A stretch of 18,475 nt of DNA from Pseudomonadota bacterium (GCA_023445495.1 JAEXLC010000078.1:1-18475), one strand, 5' to 3'; positions 1 through 7,282 are shown, numbered from the stretch's first letter. Numbers and translations are program-made. Notes: generated from the letters alone by a model not told the origin.

Positions 1-30
1 GGCTTTCGCCGGGGAACAGCAAGGGAGAAC

Positions 31-954
31 TCAAGCGTTCGCAGCCCGGGTAAGGTTCAGGAACACATCCTCCAGGTCCGCCTCCCGCGTCGAGACATCG
101 ACGATGCCCAGGCCCGCGCCCTGCACCGCGCCCAGCACCTCGCCGGCATTCGCCTGGTCCTTGCGGTAGGTGATGACCAGCGTGCGCTCGCCCTTCATCT
201 CCACCTTCTGGAAACAGGTATTGTCCGGCACGCTCGCCACGTCGCGGTCGACGGTGACTTCGACCACCTTCTCCTGCGCCATGCCGACCAGCTCGCGGGT
301 CGGCTTGTTGGCGATCAGCTTGCCGTGGTTGATGATCGCGATCCGGTCGCACAGCTCCTCGGCTTCCTCGAGATAGTGCGTGGTCAGCACCACCGTCACG
401 CCGCGCTGGTTCAATTCGCGGACATAGGCCCAGAGCTGCTGGCGCAATTCCACGTCCACGCCGGCGGTCGGCTCATCGAGCACCAGCACGGGCGGCGAAT
501 GCACCATCGCCTTGGCAACCATCAGCCGGCGCTTCATGCCGCCCGACAGCGTGCGCGAATAGGCGTCGGCCTTGTCCTCGAGATGCACCGCGCGCAGCAG
601 CGCCATCGCGTCGAACCTGTCCTTTGGCACGCCGTAGAGCCCTGCCTGGATCTCCAGCGTCTCCTTAGGCGTGAAGAAGGGATCGAAGATGATCTCCTGG
701 TTGACGATACCGATGCTCGCCTTGGCGTTGCGCGGATGTGCGTCGATGTCGAAACCCCAGATCGACACGCTGCCGCCGGTCTTGTTGACCAGCCCCGCCA
801 GGATGTTGATCAGCGTCGACTTGCCCGCGCCGTTCGGGCCAAGCAGCCCGAAGATCTGCCCGCGCGGCACGTCGAAGGTCACGCCGTCGAGCGCGCGCTT
901 GCCGCCCTGATAGGTCTTGCAGAGAGAGTCGATCGCAATGGCCGCCTGAGTCAT
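31..954 (-). CDS. ABC transporter ATP-binding protein (ABC-2/DrrA type)
   Basis: A 307-residue stand-alone ABC ATPase that would power a separate membrane permease not seen in the window. Walker A is GPNGAGKS (about residues 39-46), the Q-loop Gln is near 86, the signature is LSGGM (136-140), Walker B is VLVLDEPT (157-163) and the switch His is at about 193. The C-terminal ~90 residues, ending LEDVFLNLT, resemble DrrA/CcmA-type exporters working with ABC-2 permeases. The frame is open to 1095, but the ATG at 954 gives the normal family N-terminus and leaves the histidine kinase stop clear. The gene lies 37 bases downstream of the kinase on the same strand, so the two are probably cotranscribed. 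The permease may lie beyond the left edge. The substrate cannot be predicted. Confidence 0.93.
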   Translation of the reverse strand: MTQAAIAIDSLCKTYQGGKRALDGVTFDVPRGQIFGLLGPNGAGKSTLINILAGLVNKTGGSVSIWGFDIDAHPRNAKASIGIVNQEIIFDPFFTPKETLEIQAGLYGVPKDRFDAMALLRAVHLEDKADAYSRTLSGGMKRRLMVAKAMVHSPPVLVLDEPTAGVDVELRQQLWAYVRELNQRGVTVVLTTHYLEEAEELCDRIAIINHGKLIANKPTRELVGMAQEKVVEVTVDRDVASVPDNTCFQKVEMKGERTLVITYRKDQANAGEVLGAVQGAGLGIVDVSTREADLEDVFLNLTRAANA

Positions 955-991
955 GCCCGCCGCATAGACGCTTGCGCGCCCGCGGCAAAGG

Positions 992-2083
992 TCAGGCGGC
1001 GTGGGCGTGCATGCCTTTCTCGGCCAGCGGCAGCCGGATCGTCGCCCGATAGCCCTGCTCGATCGGCGCCCCGTCCAGCCGGGCGTCGGCGCCATAGAGC
1101 ATCCCCAGCCGCGCCCTGGTGTTGGCCAGGCCTATGCCATGGCCGGGGCGGGAAGGCGCGCGCCGGGGCCCGGCGCCGCGATTCTCCACGACGAGCAGCA
1201 GCGCATCACCCTCGCGCCGCGCGGCGATGTCGAGCGTCGAATCGCCGGCGGTGGCCTCCACGCCATGCTTGATCGCGTTCTCGACCAGCGGCTGGAGCAG
1301 GAAGCTCGGCACCTGCCGGCCGAGCAGCTCCGGCGCTGCGGCGATCGTCACCTGCAGGCGGCTGCCGAAACGCGCGCCTTCCAGCTCGAGATAGCGTTCC
1401 ACCGTCTCCAGCTCGTCGGCCAGCGCCACCATGCCGGTTTCGAGGTCCATCGTCGCGCGCAGGAAGCCGCTCAGCCCCTCGACCATCTGGTTCGCCTCGG
1501 CGATTCGCGCGGTGAGGATCAGGCTGGAGATGGCGTTGAGCGAGTTGCACAGGAAATGCGGGTTGAGCTGCAGGCGCAGCAGGTGGAGCTCGCTTTCCAG
1601 CCCGGCTACCCGCGCGGCGGCCAGTTCCTGCTCGCGCAGCCGGATGCGGCGCACCGTGCCTAGGATCACGAACAGCGCGGCGGTGCAGCCGTCGATCAGG
1701 AAATAGATCACCGTCACCAGCAGCAGCGATTGCGGCGAGTGATCGGGCACGCGCGTGTCCATGAAGGCATGGACGAAGAACTGGCCGCCGAAGTCTGCCG
1801 CCATCTGGAGCAGCGCTGTCCCCAGTAGCGCGGCAAGGCCGAGCGGCAGCGCGATCCAGAGCGGCCGGCCGCTCGCCCAGCGCAGCGCGAGATAGATCAG
1901 CGATGCGAGCAGGATCGCGGCCAGCGTGCCCCAGATCAGCGTGATCCATTCGCCCAGGCCGGCCATCTGGCCGGAAACCGCGATGCCGGGCACGATCACC
2001 GAGAGGGCGGCGGCCCAGAGCACAATGGTAAGCTGCGCCGCCTCGCGGGGCGCGGGCGCGACGATCTCCAGGGTACGGCTCAT
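992..2083 (-). CDS. LytS/YehU-family sensor histidine kinase
   Basis: A 363-residue membrane histidine kinase of the HisKA_7TM-less LytS/YehU type. Hydrophobic segments lie at about residues 18-36, 47-68, 74-92 and 118-142, followed by a short coiled linker rich in Glu and Arg. The His_kinase box LNPHFLCNSLNAISS places the phospho-acceptor at His176. The HATPase domain shows VENAIKH (267-273) and GHGIGLANTRARL (314-326). The usual second Phe of the NPHFLFN motif is Cys179. The minus-strand GGAAGAGG just before the ATG supports the start at 2083. It is first in an apparent operon with the ABC ATPase at 31-954. No LytTR response regulator is visible in the window, so its partner is either beyond the left edge or unlinked. 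The signal is unknown. Confidence 0.93.
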   Translation of the reverse strand: MSRTLEIVAPAPREAAQLTIVLWAAALSVIVPGIAVSGQMAGLGEWITLIWGTLAAILLASLIYLALRWASGRPLWIALPLGLAALLGTALLQMAADFGGQFFVHAFMDTRVPDHSPQSLLLVTVIYFLIDGCTAALFVILGTVRRIRLREQELAAARVAGLESELHLLRLQLNPHFLCNSLNAISSLILTARIAEANQMVEGLSGFLRATMDLETGMVALADELETVERYLELEGARFGSRLQVTIAAAPELLGRQVPSFLLQPLVENAIKHGVEATAGDSTLDIAARREGDALLLVVENRGAGPRRAPSRPGHGIGLANTRARLGMLYGADARLDGAPIEQGYRATIRLPLAEKGMHAHAA

Positions 2084-2197
2084 ACCTCTTCCGTTTCTCG
2101 ACGCGGGGGTGTCTATAGGGGATAGGGCACCACCCTGTCATCCCGCCCGGTCATGCTGTGCGTTGCGAGGGGCGATGCGCGGCGTTATAGGCGCGGC

Positions 2198-2431
2198 ATG
2201 ACCGCGCACCTGCCCGAGCTTATCCGCACCGCTTCCGCCCGCGTCGCCTGTGACGGCACCGGCCCCGGCCTGCCCGCCGCGCTGGGCCATCCGCGCGTGT
2301 TCCTGCAGATCGACGAGCATGGCTATGTCGATTGCGGCTATTGCGACCGCCGCTTCGTCCTGATCGGCGGCCCGGCCGACGGCGCCGACCAGAGCCAGCT
2401 TCCCGATCACCCGGCTGGCGCGAGCATCTAA
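2198..2431 (+). CDS. CHCC zinc-finger domain protein
   Basis: A 77-residue protein matching the zf-CHCC family, related to the NDUFS6/complex I zinc subunit. The predicted zinc ligands are one Cys in VACDG, the His in LGHPRVFLQ, and the pair in DCGYC, in the family order C-H-C-C. The start at 2198 (MTAHLPELI) is chosen over an upstream in-frame ATG at 2153 because the extra 15 residues are Arg-rich and unlike the family. No strong Shine-Dalgarno is visible. The gene is divergent from the histidine kinase (114 bases apart) and ends 18 bases before tldD, so it may be cotranscribed with tldD. A role in respiratory complex I is inferred only from the family. Confidence 0.85.
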   Translation: MTAHLPELIRTASARVACDGTGPGLPAALGHPRVFLQIDEHGYVDCGYCDRRFVLIGGPADGADQSQLPDHPAGASI

Positions 2432-2449
2432 AGCTCCTATATCGGAGGG

Positions 2450-3877
2450 ATGAGCATTCCCTCCGATCCGCGCAGCTACATCTATCGCGACAGCCTCGAT
2501 CCCGAGACCGCCGCGAAGCTCACCGCCGAGGCGCTGGCCAGCGCCGAAGATGGCGAGCTCTATCTCCAGTATCGCAAGACCGAGGCGTTCGGCTTCGACG
2601 ATGGCCGGCTGAAGACCGCGTCGTTCGACACCCAGTCGGGCTTTGGCCTGCGCGCGGTGTCGGGCGAGACCACGGCCTTTGCGCATGCCAATGAGATTAC
2701 CCCCGCTGCGATCCGCCGCGCGGCGGAGACGATGGCGCTGATCGAGCCGGGCAAGGCCGGCAAGGCGCCGCCGCCCCAGGGCAATAACCGCCATCTCTAC
2801 ACGCATCAGGATCCGCTTGATCTGGTGCCGTTCGCCGACAAGGTGAACCTCTGCCAGTCGATCGACGCGGCGGCGCGGGCGCGCGATCCGCGGGTGCAGC
2901 AGGTCTCGGTCGGGCTCACCGGCTCGTGGAGCGTGGTCGAGATCGTCCGGCCTGACGGCTTCATCGCCACCGATATCCGTCCGTTGGTGCGCCTCAACGT
3001 GTCGATCGTGGTCGAGCAGAACGGCCGGCGGGAGACGGGAAGCTTCGGGCTGGGCGGGCGCACGCTCTACGACAATCTGTTCGAGCCGGAGACCTGGAAC
3101 CGCGCGATCGACGAGGCGCTGGCCCAGGCGCTGGTCAATCTCGACGCGGTCGATGCGCCGGCGGGCGACATGACCGTGCTGTGCGGCCCCGGCTGGCCCG
3201 GCGTGCTGCTCCACGAAGCGGTTGGGCACGGGCTCGAGGGCGATTTCAACCGCAAGGGCACCTCGGCCTTTTCGGGCCGGATCGGCGAGCGCGTCGCGGC
3301 GCCGGGTGTCACCGTGGTCGATGACGGTTCGCTGATGGATCGCCGCGGCTCGCTGTCGATCGACGACGAAGGCACGCCGACGCGCGAGACGATCCTGATC
3401 GAGGACGGCATCCTCAAGGGCTATATGCAGGACCGGCTCAACGCCCGGCTGATGGGCGTCGAGCCCACCGGCAACGGCCGTCGGGAGTCGTTCCAGCACG
3501 CCCCCATGCCCCGCATGACCAACACCTTCATGAAGGGCGGCAAGGACGATCCGGCCGAGCTGCTGTCGCGCGTCAAGAAGGGCATCTTCGCCAAGTCGTT
3601 CGGCGGCGGCCAGGTCGATATCGTCTCGGGCAAGTTCGTCTTTTCCTGCACCGAGGCCTATCTGATCGAGAACGGCAAGCTCGGCGCGCCGATCAAGGGC
3701 GCGACACTGATCGGCGACGGGCCGACCGTGCTCAACAAGGTCACCGGCATCGGCAACGACTTCGCGCTCGACGAAGGCGTCGGCATGTGCGGCAAGGGCG
3801 GGCAGAGCGTGCCGGCCGGCGTCGGCCAGCCGACCCTGCTGGTGGACGGGCTGACGGTGGGCGGCACCGCGGCGTGA
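2450..3877 (+). CDS. tldD: Metalloprotease TldD
   Basis: A 475-residue zinc protease subunit of the TldD/PmbA (U62) family. TldD normally pairs with TldE/PmbA to degrade unfolded peptides, and it matures peptides such as microcin B17 and is linked to CcdA turnover in E. coli. The metal-binding motif HEAVGH lies at 255-260 and is followed by GLEGDFNRKGTSAFSG. The expected third ligand is the Cys at 400 in FVFSCTEAYLIENGKL. The C-terminus, GMCGKGGQSVPAGVGQPTLLV, is family-typical. Length is normal. The ATG at 2450 has a GGAGG only one base away, too close for an ideal Shine-Dalgarno, but no other in-frame start is available. The PmbA/TldE partner is not in this window. A ccdAB pair lies 500 bases downstream. 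Confidence 0.96.
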   Translation: MSIPSDPRSYIYRDSLDPETAAKLTAEALASAEDGELYLQYRKTEAFGFDDGRLKTASFDTQSGFGLRAVSGETTAFAHANEITPAAIRRAAETMALIEPGKAGKAPPPQGNNRHLYTHQDPLDLVPFADKVNLCQSIDAAARARDPRVQQVSVGLTGSWSVVEIVRPDGFIATDIRPLVRLNVSIVVEQNGRRETGSFGLGGRTLYDNLFEPETWNRAIDEALAQALVNLDAVDAPAGDMTVLCGPGWPGVLLHEAVGHGLEGDFNRKGTSAFSGRIGERVAAPGVTVVDDGSLMDRRGSLSIDDEGTPTRETILIEDGILKGYMQDRLNARLMGVEPTGNGRRESFQHAPMPRMTNTFMKGGKDDPAELLSRVKKGIFAKSFGGGQVDIVSGKFVFSCTEAYLIENGKLGAPIKGATLIGDGPTVLNKVTGIGNDFALDEGVGMCGKGGQSVPAGVGQPTLLVDGLTVGGTAA

Positions 3878-3899
3878 CGCGAAAAGGGGAGGCAAGAAG

Positions 3900-4331
3900 A
3901 TGTTCTTTCGAGATGTCGGCGGAGATACTTACCCGGTTTCTGCGATTGCCCGCATCGTGCGCCCATTTCGGCAAAGTGGGCAGGATGAGCATCACTATTT
4001 CGATAAGCTAAGGGTGTTTCTCAACGACGGAAGCGAGATAATAGTAAGTCGCGGAGTAATTGATAGGCTTGACGGATTTCCTATGACATCTTTTGCGGCT
4101 GCACCCGGCACATATGCTATTTCATATTTCGAGGATGAGATTCAGCGAGAGCCAATTATCGGTTGGATTGTGAACAAGCAGGACGAAGTGGTGCCTGTGC
4201 TTCCATATGGAACGTTTGACACGGATCACGATCGGGTTGTGGTGCAGATGCCGGATGGCAACATATTTTCCTACAATGGCTCTTGGCCAAGCGTCGACGC
4301 CTACCGGGCATACGCAATCGAACAGGGGTGA
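3900..4331 (+). CDS. Hypothetical protein, AT-richer than its neighbours
   Basis: A 143-residue protein that I do not recognise. It has no signal peptide or membrane segment. The sequence alternates short acidic and aromatic stretches that look like a small beta-rich soluble fold: RVFLNDGSEIIVSRGVID, then IIGWIVNKQDEVVPVLPYG, then VVVQMPDGNIFSYNG. The start is well supported by AAAAGGGGAGG at about 3883-3893, seven bases before the ATG. Base composition is close to 50% GC, with codons such as ATA, AGT and TTT that are rare in the flanking genes. This suggests recent acquisition. It sits 22 bases after tldD and could be read from the tldD transcript. It faces the ccdAB pair convergently. That it is a protein-coding gene is fairly sure; its function is unknown. 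Confidence 0.72.
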   Translation: MFFRDVGGDTYPVSAIARIVRPFRQSGQDEHHYFDKLRVFLNDGSEIIVSRGVIDRLDGFPMTSFAAAPGTYAISYFEDEIQREPIIGWIVNKQDEVVPVLPYGTFDTDHDRVVVQMPDGNIFSYNGSWPSVDAYRAYAIEQG

Positions 4332-4332
4332 G

Positions 4333-4364
4333 CGTCCCGTTCTCTGTAGATGCTCGACGGGACG
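4333..4364. terminator. Stem-loop between convergent genes
   Basis: CGTCCCGT (4333-4340) and ACGGGACG (4357-4364) form a perfect 8-bp stem with a 16-base loop, one base after the stop of the AT-rich gene. There is no T-run on either side, so it is not a classical intrinsic terminator. It may still act as a 3' end structure for the convergent pair. Confidence 0.35.
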
Positions 4365-4382
4365 TTACCGTGGCGTGTGAGC

Positions 4383-4679
4383 TCAAACACCGCCCAACAG
4401 CACGTCGATTGCGCCGATGATCCGCAAGCGCTCCTCCGCCAGCGAGGCGACTCGCTCGCGCAGGTCCGATGTCCGGATTGCCGCGGCGAGTTCGGTCATC
4501 AGGATCAGCTCCTCGCCGCCGACAAGGAAGCGGGGATGGAGGCGCGGTGTGGTGGGAGCCGTCGCCTCCTGGCGCATCAGCGGCACGACCAGGCGGGTGC
4601 CGATCTCCGCGAAGATGTCTGCCTGAACGTCGAGCACCAGGCCGCCGCTTTGCATGCGATAGACGTCGAACTGCGCCAT
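4383..4679 (-). CDS. ccdB: CcdB-family toxin
   Basis: A 98-residue protein with the CcdB pattern: MAQFDVYRMQ, then LVLDVQADIF, then TRLVVPLM near the N-terminus, a central HPRFLVGGEELILMT, and a C-terminal helix. CcdB toxins trap DNA gyrase on DNA. In F-plasmid CcdB the last three residues (WGI) are needed for killing; here the protein ends GGV. The start overlaps the ccdA stop in the sequence TGATG on the minus strand, a one-base overlap that couples toxin translation to antitoxin translation. Family assignment is good. Whether it still poisons gyrase is uncertain because the terminal Trp is missing. Confidence 0.9.
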   Translation of the reverse strand: MAQFDVYRMQSGGLVLDVQADIFAEIGTRLVVPLMRQEATAPTTPRLHPRFLVGGEELILMTELAAAIRTSDLRERVASLAEERLRIIGAIDVLLGGV

Positions 4680-4924
4680 CAGAACATGCGGTATTTCTCG
4701 AGCGGCAGGTCATTCTCCTCGACCCAGCGGCTATGCGCTTCGATCCACTCGCGATTCTCTTCCGTCCATTTCCGGTTACGTTCGGTCTTCGCCGCGTCGC
4801 GCAGCGCGGCTTCGCAGATCTGGGACAGATTGATCCCCGCCTCGCGCGCAGCCGCGACCACGCCGGTATCGAGCGAGAGGTTGACAGCCTTGCGCTTGCC
4901 GGAGGAAAGAGCATCATGCTTCAT
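4679..4924 (-). CDS. ccdA: CcdA-family antitoxin
   Basis: An 81-residue antitoxin. The N-terminal part (KRKAVNLSLDTGVVAAAREA) fits the CcdA ribbon-helix-helix DNA-binding domain. The C-terminal tail (SRWVEENDLPLEKYRMF) matches the CcdB-wrapping region, including the conserved WVE..LPL..YR.F pattern. It is the first gene of the ccdAB operon and overlaps ccdB by one base. There is no Shine-Dalgarno before the ATG at 4924. A TTGACG -35 element and an AT-rich -10 element lie so close that transcription probably begins at or near the start codon. A perfect inverted repeat covers the start codon and -10 region and is the likely autoregulatory operator. Confidence 0.93.
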   Translation of the reverse strand: MKHDALSSGKRKAVNLSLDTGVVAAAREAGINLSQICEAALRDAAKTERNRKWTEENREWIEAHSRWVEENDLPLEKYRMF

Positions 4925-4959
4925 GCGCAGAAATTATGCGCATGCCTGATGCGCGTCAA
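4922..4959 (-). promoter_or_regulatory. ccdAB promoter and putative CcdA operator
   Basis: Read on the minus strand, TTGACG (4959-4954) is followed after 17 bases by TAATTT (4936-4931), or after 15 bases by CATAAT. The ccdA ATG begins at 4924, six bases past TAATTT. CATGCGCA (4922-4929) and TGCGCATG (4937-4944) form a perfect 8-bp inverted repeat with a 7-base centre that spans the -10 element and start codon. This fits antitoxin autorepression. The promoter call is by eye. Confidence 0.6.
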
Positions 4960-4968
4960 GGAGTTGGC

Positions 4969-5895
4969 ATGACACTCCCCGAGCTTGACTGGACCGGCTG
5001 GCGCGAGACCGCGCAGCATCTTCACCTGATCACCCAGATCGTCGGCAAGGTCCGCCTCGCGCATACGCCCTGGCTCAACCATAGCTGGCATGTCGTGCTC
5101 TATCCGACGGCCTGGGGGCTCACCACCGGGCCGATTCCCTGCGACGACGCCACGCTCCAGCTCGATCTCGACCTGCTCGAAAGCGTGCTGCGCCTGACCA
5201 CCGATGCCGGTGGCGAAGCCAGCATCCCGCTCGGGCCCGGCAGCATCGCCGGCTTCCATGCCGAGCTCGTCGCCGCGCTGGCGGCGCTCGGCATGCCGGT
5301 GGGGTTCAACGGCATCCCCAGCGAAGTCCCCGATCCGGTGTCCTTCGTCGAAGACACCGCCGAGCGCCCCTGGGACAGCGACGCGGTGCGCGATTTCCAC
5401 CGGGCGCTGCTCTGGATCGACCGCGTCTTCCAGCAGTTCCGCACCGGCTTTCTCGGCAAGGCGAGCCCGGTCCATTTCTTCTGGGGCAGCTTCGATCTCG
5501 CGGTCACCCGTTTCTCGGGCCGCACCGCGCCGAAGCATCCGGGCGGCTTCCCCGGCCTGCCCGATGCGGTAACCTGCGAAGCGTACAGCCATGAGGAAGC
5601 CAGCGCCGGCTTCTGGCCGGGGACCGACGCGTTTCCGAAACCGGCCTTCTACGCCTATGGCTATCCGGCACCCCGGGGCTATGCCGATGCCGAAGTGCCG
5701 GCCCCGGCCTATTTCGACACCGGCCTTGGCGAATGGCTGCTCGATTATGACGCGGTGCGCACCGCGGAGGATCCGCGTGCGACGCTGCTCGGTTTCCTGC
5801 AGTCGACCTATGATGCCGCGGCCGATCTCGGCCAATGGGATCGCGCGCATCTGGAATGCGCGCCGGGTGTTCCCCGCAAACCGCGTATCGTCTAG
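4969..5895 (+). CDS. DUF5996 family protein
   Basis: A 308-residue cytoplasmic protein of the DUF5996 family. It is recognised by the N-terminal block HLITQIVGKVRLAHTPWLNH followed by SWHVVLYPTAWGLTTGPIP, by VHFFWGSFDLAVTRFSGR near the middle, and by a C-terminal aromatic and proline-rich half (EAYSHEEASAGFWPG, FYAYGYPAP). The biochemical function is unknown. AAGGAG (4958-4963), five bases before the ATG at 4969, fixes this start over an in-frame ATG at 4936. It is the first gene of a tight plus-strand group: the PNPOx-like gene starts nine bases after its TAG stop. Its promoter region overlaps that of the divergent ccdAB operon, so the two may affect each other. Confidence 0.88.
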   Translation: MTLPELDWTGWRETAQHLHLITQIVGKVRLAHTPWLNHSWHVVLYPTAWGLTTGPIPCDDATLQLDLDLLESVLRLTTDAGGEASIPLGPGSIAGFHAELVAALAALGMPVGFNGIPSEVPDPVSFVEDTAERPWDSDAVRDFHRALLWIDRVFQQFRTGFLGKASPVHFFWGSFDLAVTRFSGRTAPKHPGGFPGLPDAVTCEAYSHEEASAGFWPGTDAFPKPAFYAYGYPAPRGYADAEVPAPAYFDTGLGEWLLDYDAVRTAEDPRATLLGFLQSTYDAAADLGQWDRAHLECAPGVPRKPRIV

Positions 5896-5904
5896 GGAAG
5901 CGGC

Positions 5905-6456
5905 ATGGCCGAGTTCTTCGATGCGCTCACCGACGATCACTGCGCCTTCATCGCGCGCCAGCCGATGTTCTTCGTTGCGACGGCGGCCTCCGAAAGCCGG
6001 GTGAACCTCAGCCCCAAGGGCATGGACTGTTTCCGCGTGCTGGGTCCCAACCGCGTCGCCTATCTCGACGTCGCGGGATCGGGCAACGAGACGCACGCGC
6101 ATCTGATCGCTGATGGCCGCATCACCATCATGTTCTGCGCCTTTGACAGTCCCGCACTGATCCTGCGCCTCTATGGCCATGGCAGGCCGGTGCTCCCCCA
6201 GGACCCGGAATGGGCAGGGCTGGCCGCGCAGTTCACCTTGTTGCCGGGTACCCGCCAGATCTTCGACATCCGCGTGGACAGCGCGCAGAACAGCTGCGGC
6301 TGGGCGGTGCCGCACATGACCTTCGAGCGGGAACGCGAGACGCTCAGCAAATATCACGTAAAGCATGGCGCCTCGGCGCGTTTCGCCAAATATGCGGTGC
6401 GCAACCACAGCATCGACGGTCTGCCGGTGCGCAATCCCAGCGAGGAGCCCGCCTGA
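5905..6456 (+). CDS. Pyridoxamine 5'-phosphate oxidase-fold family protein
   Basis: A 183-residue protein of the PNPOx-like flavin-binding split-barrel family. The N-terminal helix (HCAFIARQPMFFVATAA) leads into strands with VNLSPKGMDCFRVL and VAYLDVAGSGNETHAHL. The central ITIMFCAFDSPALILRLYG and the GRPVLPQ turn are typical of the subgroup annotated as pyridoxamine 5'-phosphate oxidase family. Such proteins bind FMN or F420 and act on small molecules, but this one is not the biosynthetic PdxH enzyme, which has a different C-terminus. AGGGAAG (5894-5900) is the Shine-Dalgarno and overlaps the stop of DUF5996. The stop overlaps the next start as TGATG. The substrate is unknown. Confidence 0.88.
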   Translation: MAEFFDALTDDHCAFIARQPMFFVATAASESRVNLSPKGMDCFRVLGPNRVAYLDVAGSGNETHAHLIADGRITIMFCAFDSPALILRLYGHGRPVLPQDPEWAGLAAQFTLLPGTRQIFDIRVDSAQNSCGWAVPHMTFERERETLSKYHVKHGASARFAKYAVRNHSIDGLPVRNPSEEPA

Positions 6457-6659
6457 TGGCGCTTGTCGAGATCGGCCGGTTCGACCGGCAGGAAGCCTTC
6501 ATCGTCCAGGGGCGGCTGGAGGATGAGGACATTCCCAGCTTCGTGTTCGACGCCGGCACCAGTATCGCCGACGGGTCGTACCTGCTGATCCCGGTGCGCG
6601 TGATGGTCGATGACGAGGATGTCGAGCGGGCCCGCGCGATCCTGGGCGCGGCGGCCTAG
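6456..6659 (+). CDS. DUF2007 domain protein
   Basis: A 67-residue protein of the DUF2007 family (putative signal-transducing protein, PII-like small fold). It is recognised by the pattern of a short strand, a segment reading EAFIVQGRLEDEDIPSFVFD, and a C-terminal VRVMVDDEDVERARAIL helix. Its ATG overlaps the TGA of the preceding PNPOx-like gene as TGATG, so translation is probably coupled. It converges with the tetR gene: the CTAG at 6656-6659 provides the stop codon for both. Family members often lie near metabolic genes, but their function is not established. Confidence 0.85.
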   Translation: MALVEIGRFDRQEAFIVQGRLEDEDIPSFVFDAGTSIADGSYLLIPVRVMVDDEDVERARAILGAAA

Positions 6660-7255
6660 CCGAGCAGCAGCGCCGTCGCCTTCTTGGCGATCCGGATCAG
6701 ATCCGCGCGCGGCGTGCCGGCGCGGGCGCGAGTGCTCAACGAATGGATCACCGAGGAGGCGATCTGTGCATCGCCCAGCGGGTCGCCGCTGCCGGCCTGC
6801 ACCATCAGCCGCTCGATCCATCCGTCCTGCAAGGCGACGAATGCCGCGAGCGCGGCGCGGATGTCGGGATCGGTCACCGCCTCGGTCGCGGCGGTGTTCA
6901 CCGCGATGCAGCCCGAAGGCCCGTCCTCGCCGGTCAGGAAGCCCTCGATCGCGCCGATGAACAGCGCCTTGAGCATCTTTTCCGGCGGATAGGCAGCCTC
7001 ATGCAGCGCCCGGAACGTCGCATCGACACTGGCATGGGTGCGCGCCAGCCCGGCGAGGTACAGCGCCTTCTTGTCGCCGAACGCGGCATAGAGGCTCGGG
7101 CGGTTCACCCCCGTCGCCTCGGCCAGGTCGTCGAGCGAGGTGTTCGAATAGCCGAGCGTGCGGAAGCGCTGGAGCGCGGCGCGCAGCACCGCTTCCTCGT
7201 CGAACTTGCGCGGACGCCCGCGGCCCCGGCCGGCTATTTTTGTATCGGTTCGCAT
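6656..7255 (-). CDS. TetR-family transcriptional regulator
   Basis: A 199-residue repressor-type regulator. The N-terminal helix-turn-helix domain runs from about residue 12 to 70: GRPRKFDEEAVLRAALQRF, then GYSNTSLDDLAEATGVNRPS, then LYAAFGDKKALYLAGL. The C-terminal ligand domain contains GPSGCIAVNTAATEAVTDPDI, seen in the AcrR/YxaF-like subgroup. The ATG at 7255 has AAGGAA (minus strand, 7265-7260) four bases upstream. The frame stays open to 7318, but the extension reads through the palindromic operator and is unlikely to be coding. The gene is divergent from the GST with only 61 bases between the starts, so it very probably controls itself and the GST. The inducer is unknown, plausibly an electrophile or quinone. 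Confidence 0.93.
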   Translation of the reverse strand: MRTDTKIAGRGRGRPRKFDEEAVLRAALQRFRTLGYSNTSLDDLAEATGVNRPSLYAAFGDKKALYLAGLARTHASVDATFRALHEAAYPPEKMLKALFIGAIEGFLTGEDGPSGCIAVNTAATEAVTDPDIRAALAAFVALQDGWIERLMVQAGSGDPLGDAQIASSVIHSLSTRARAGTPRADLIRIAKKATALLLG

Positions 7256-7282
7256 TAAATTCCTTGACCCGGTTATTTTTGT
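7231..7282 (+). repeat. 13-bp direct repeat around the tetR start
   Basis: CGGCTATTTTTGT (7231-7243, inside the first codons of tetR) and CGGTTATTTTTGT (7270-7282) differ at one base and are 39 bp apart. The second copy forms the left arm of the palindrome at 7275-7300. The upstream copy could be an auxiliary regulator site. Confidence 0.5.

Noticed and set aside
13..39. GGAAC and CGTT spaced like an EcfG stress promoter
   Set aside because: The spacing is 18 bases instead of 16-17, and no plus-strand gene starts downstream of it.
2138..3895. A 585-codon minus-strand open frame opposite tldD
   Set aside because: It mirrors tldD codons, has no domain motifs and would overlap the zinc-finger gene.
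4921..6408. A 495-codon minus-strand open frame opposite DUF5996 and the PNPOx-like gene
   Set aside because: It spans two well-supported plus-strand genes with good ribosome sites, and its composition is typical of a shadow frame.
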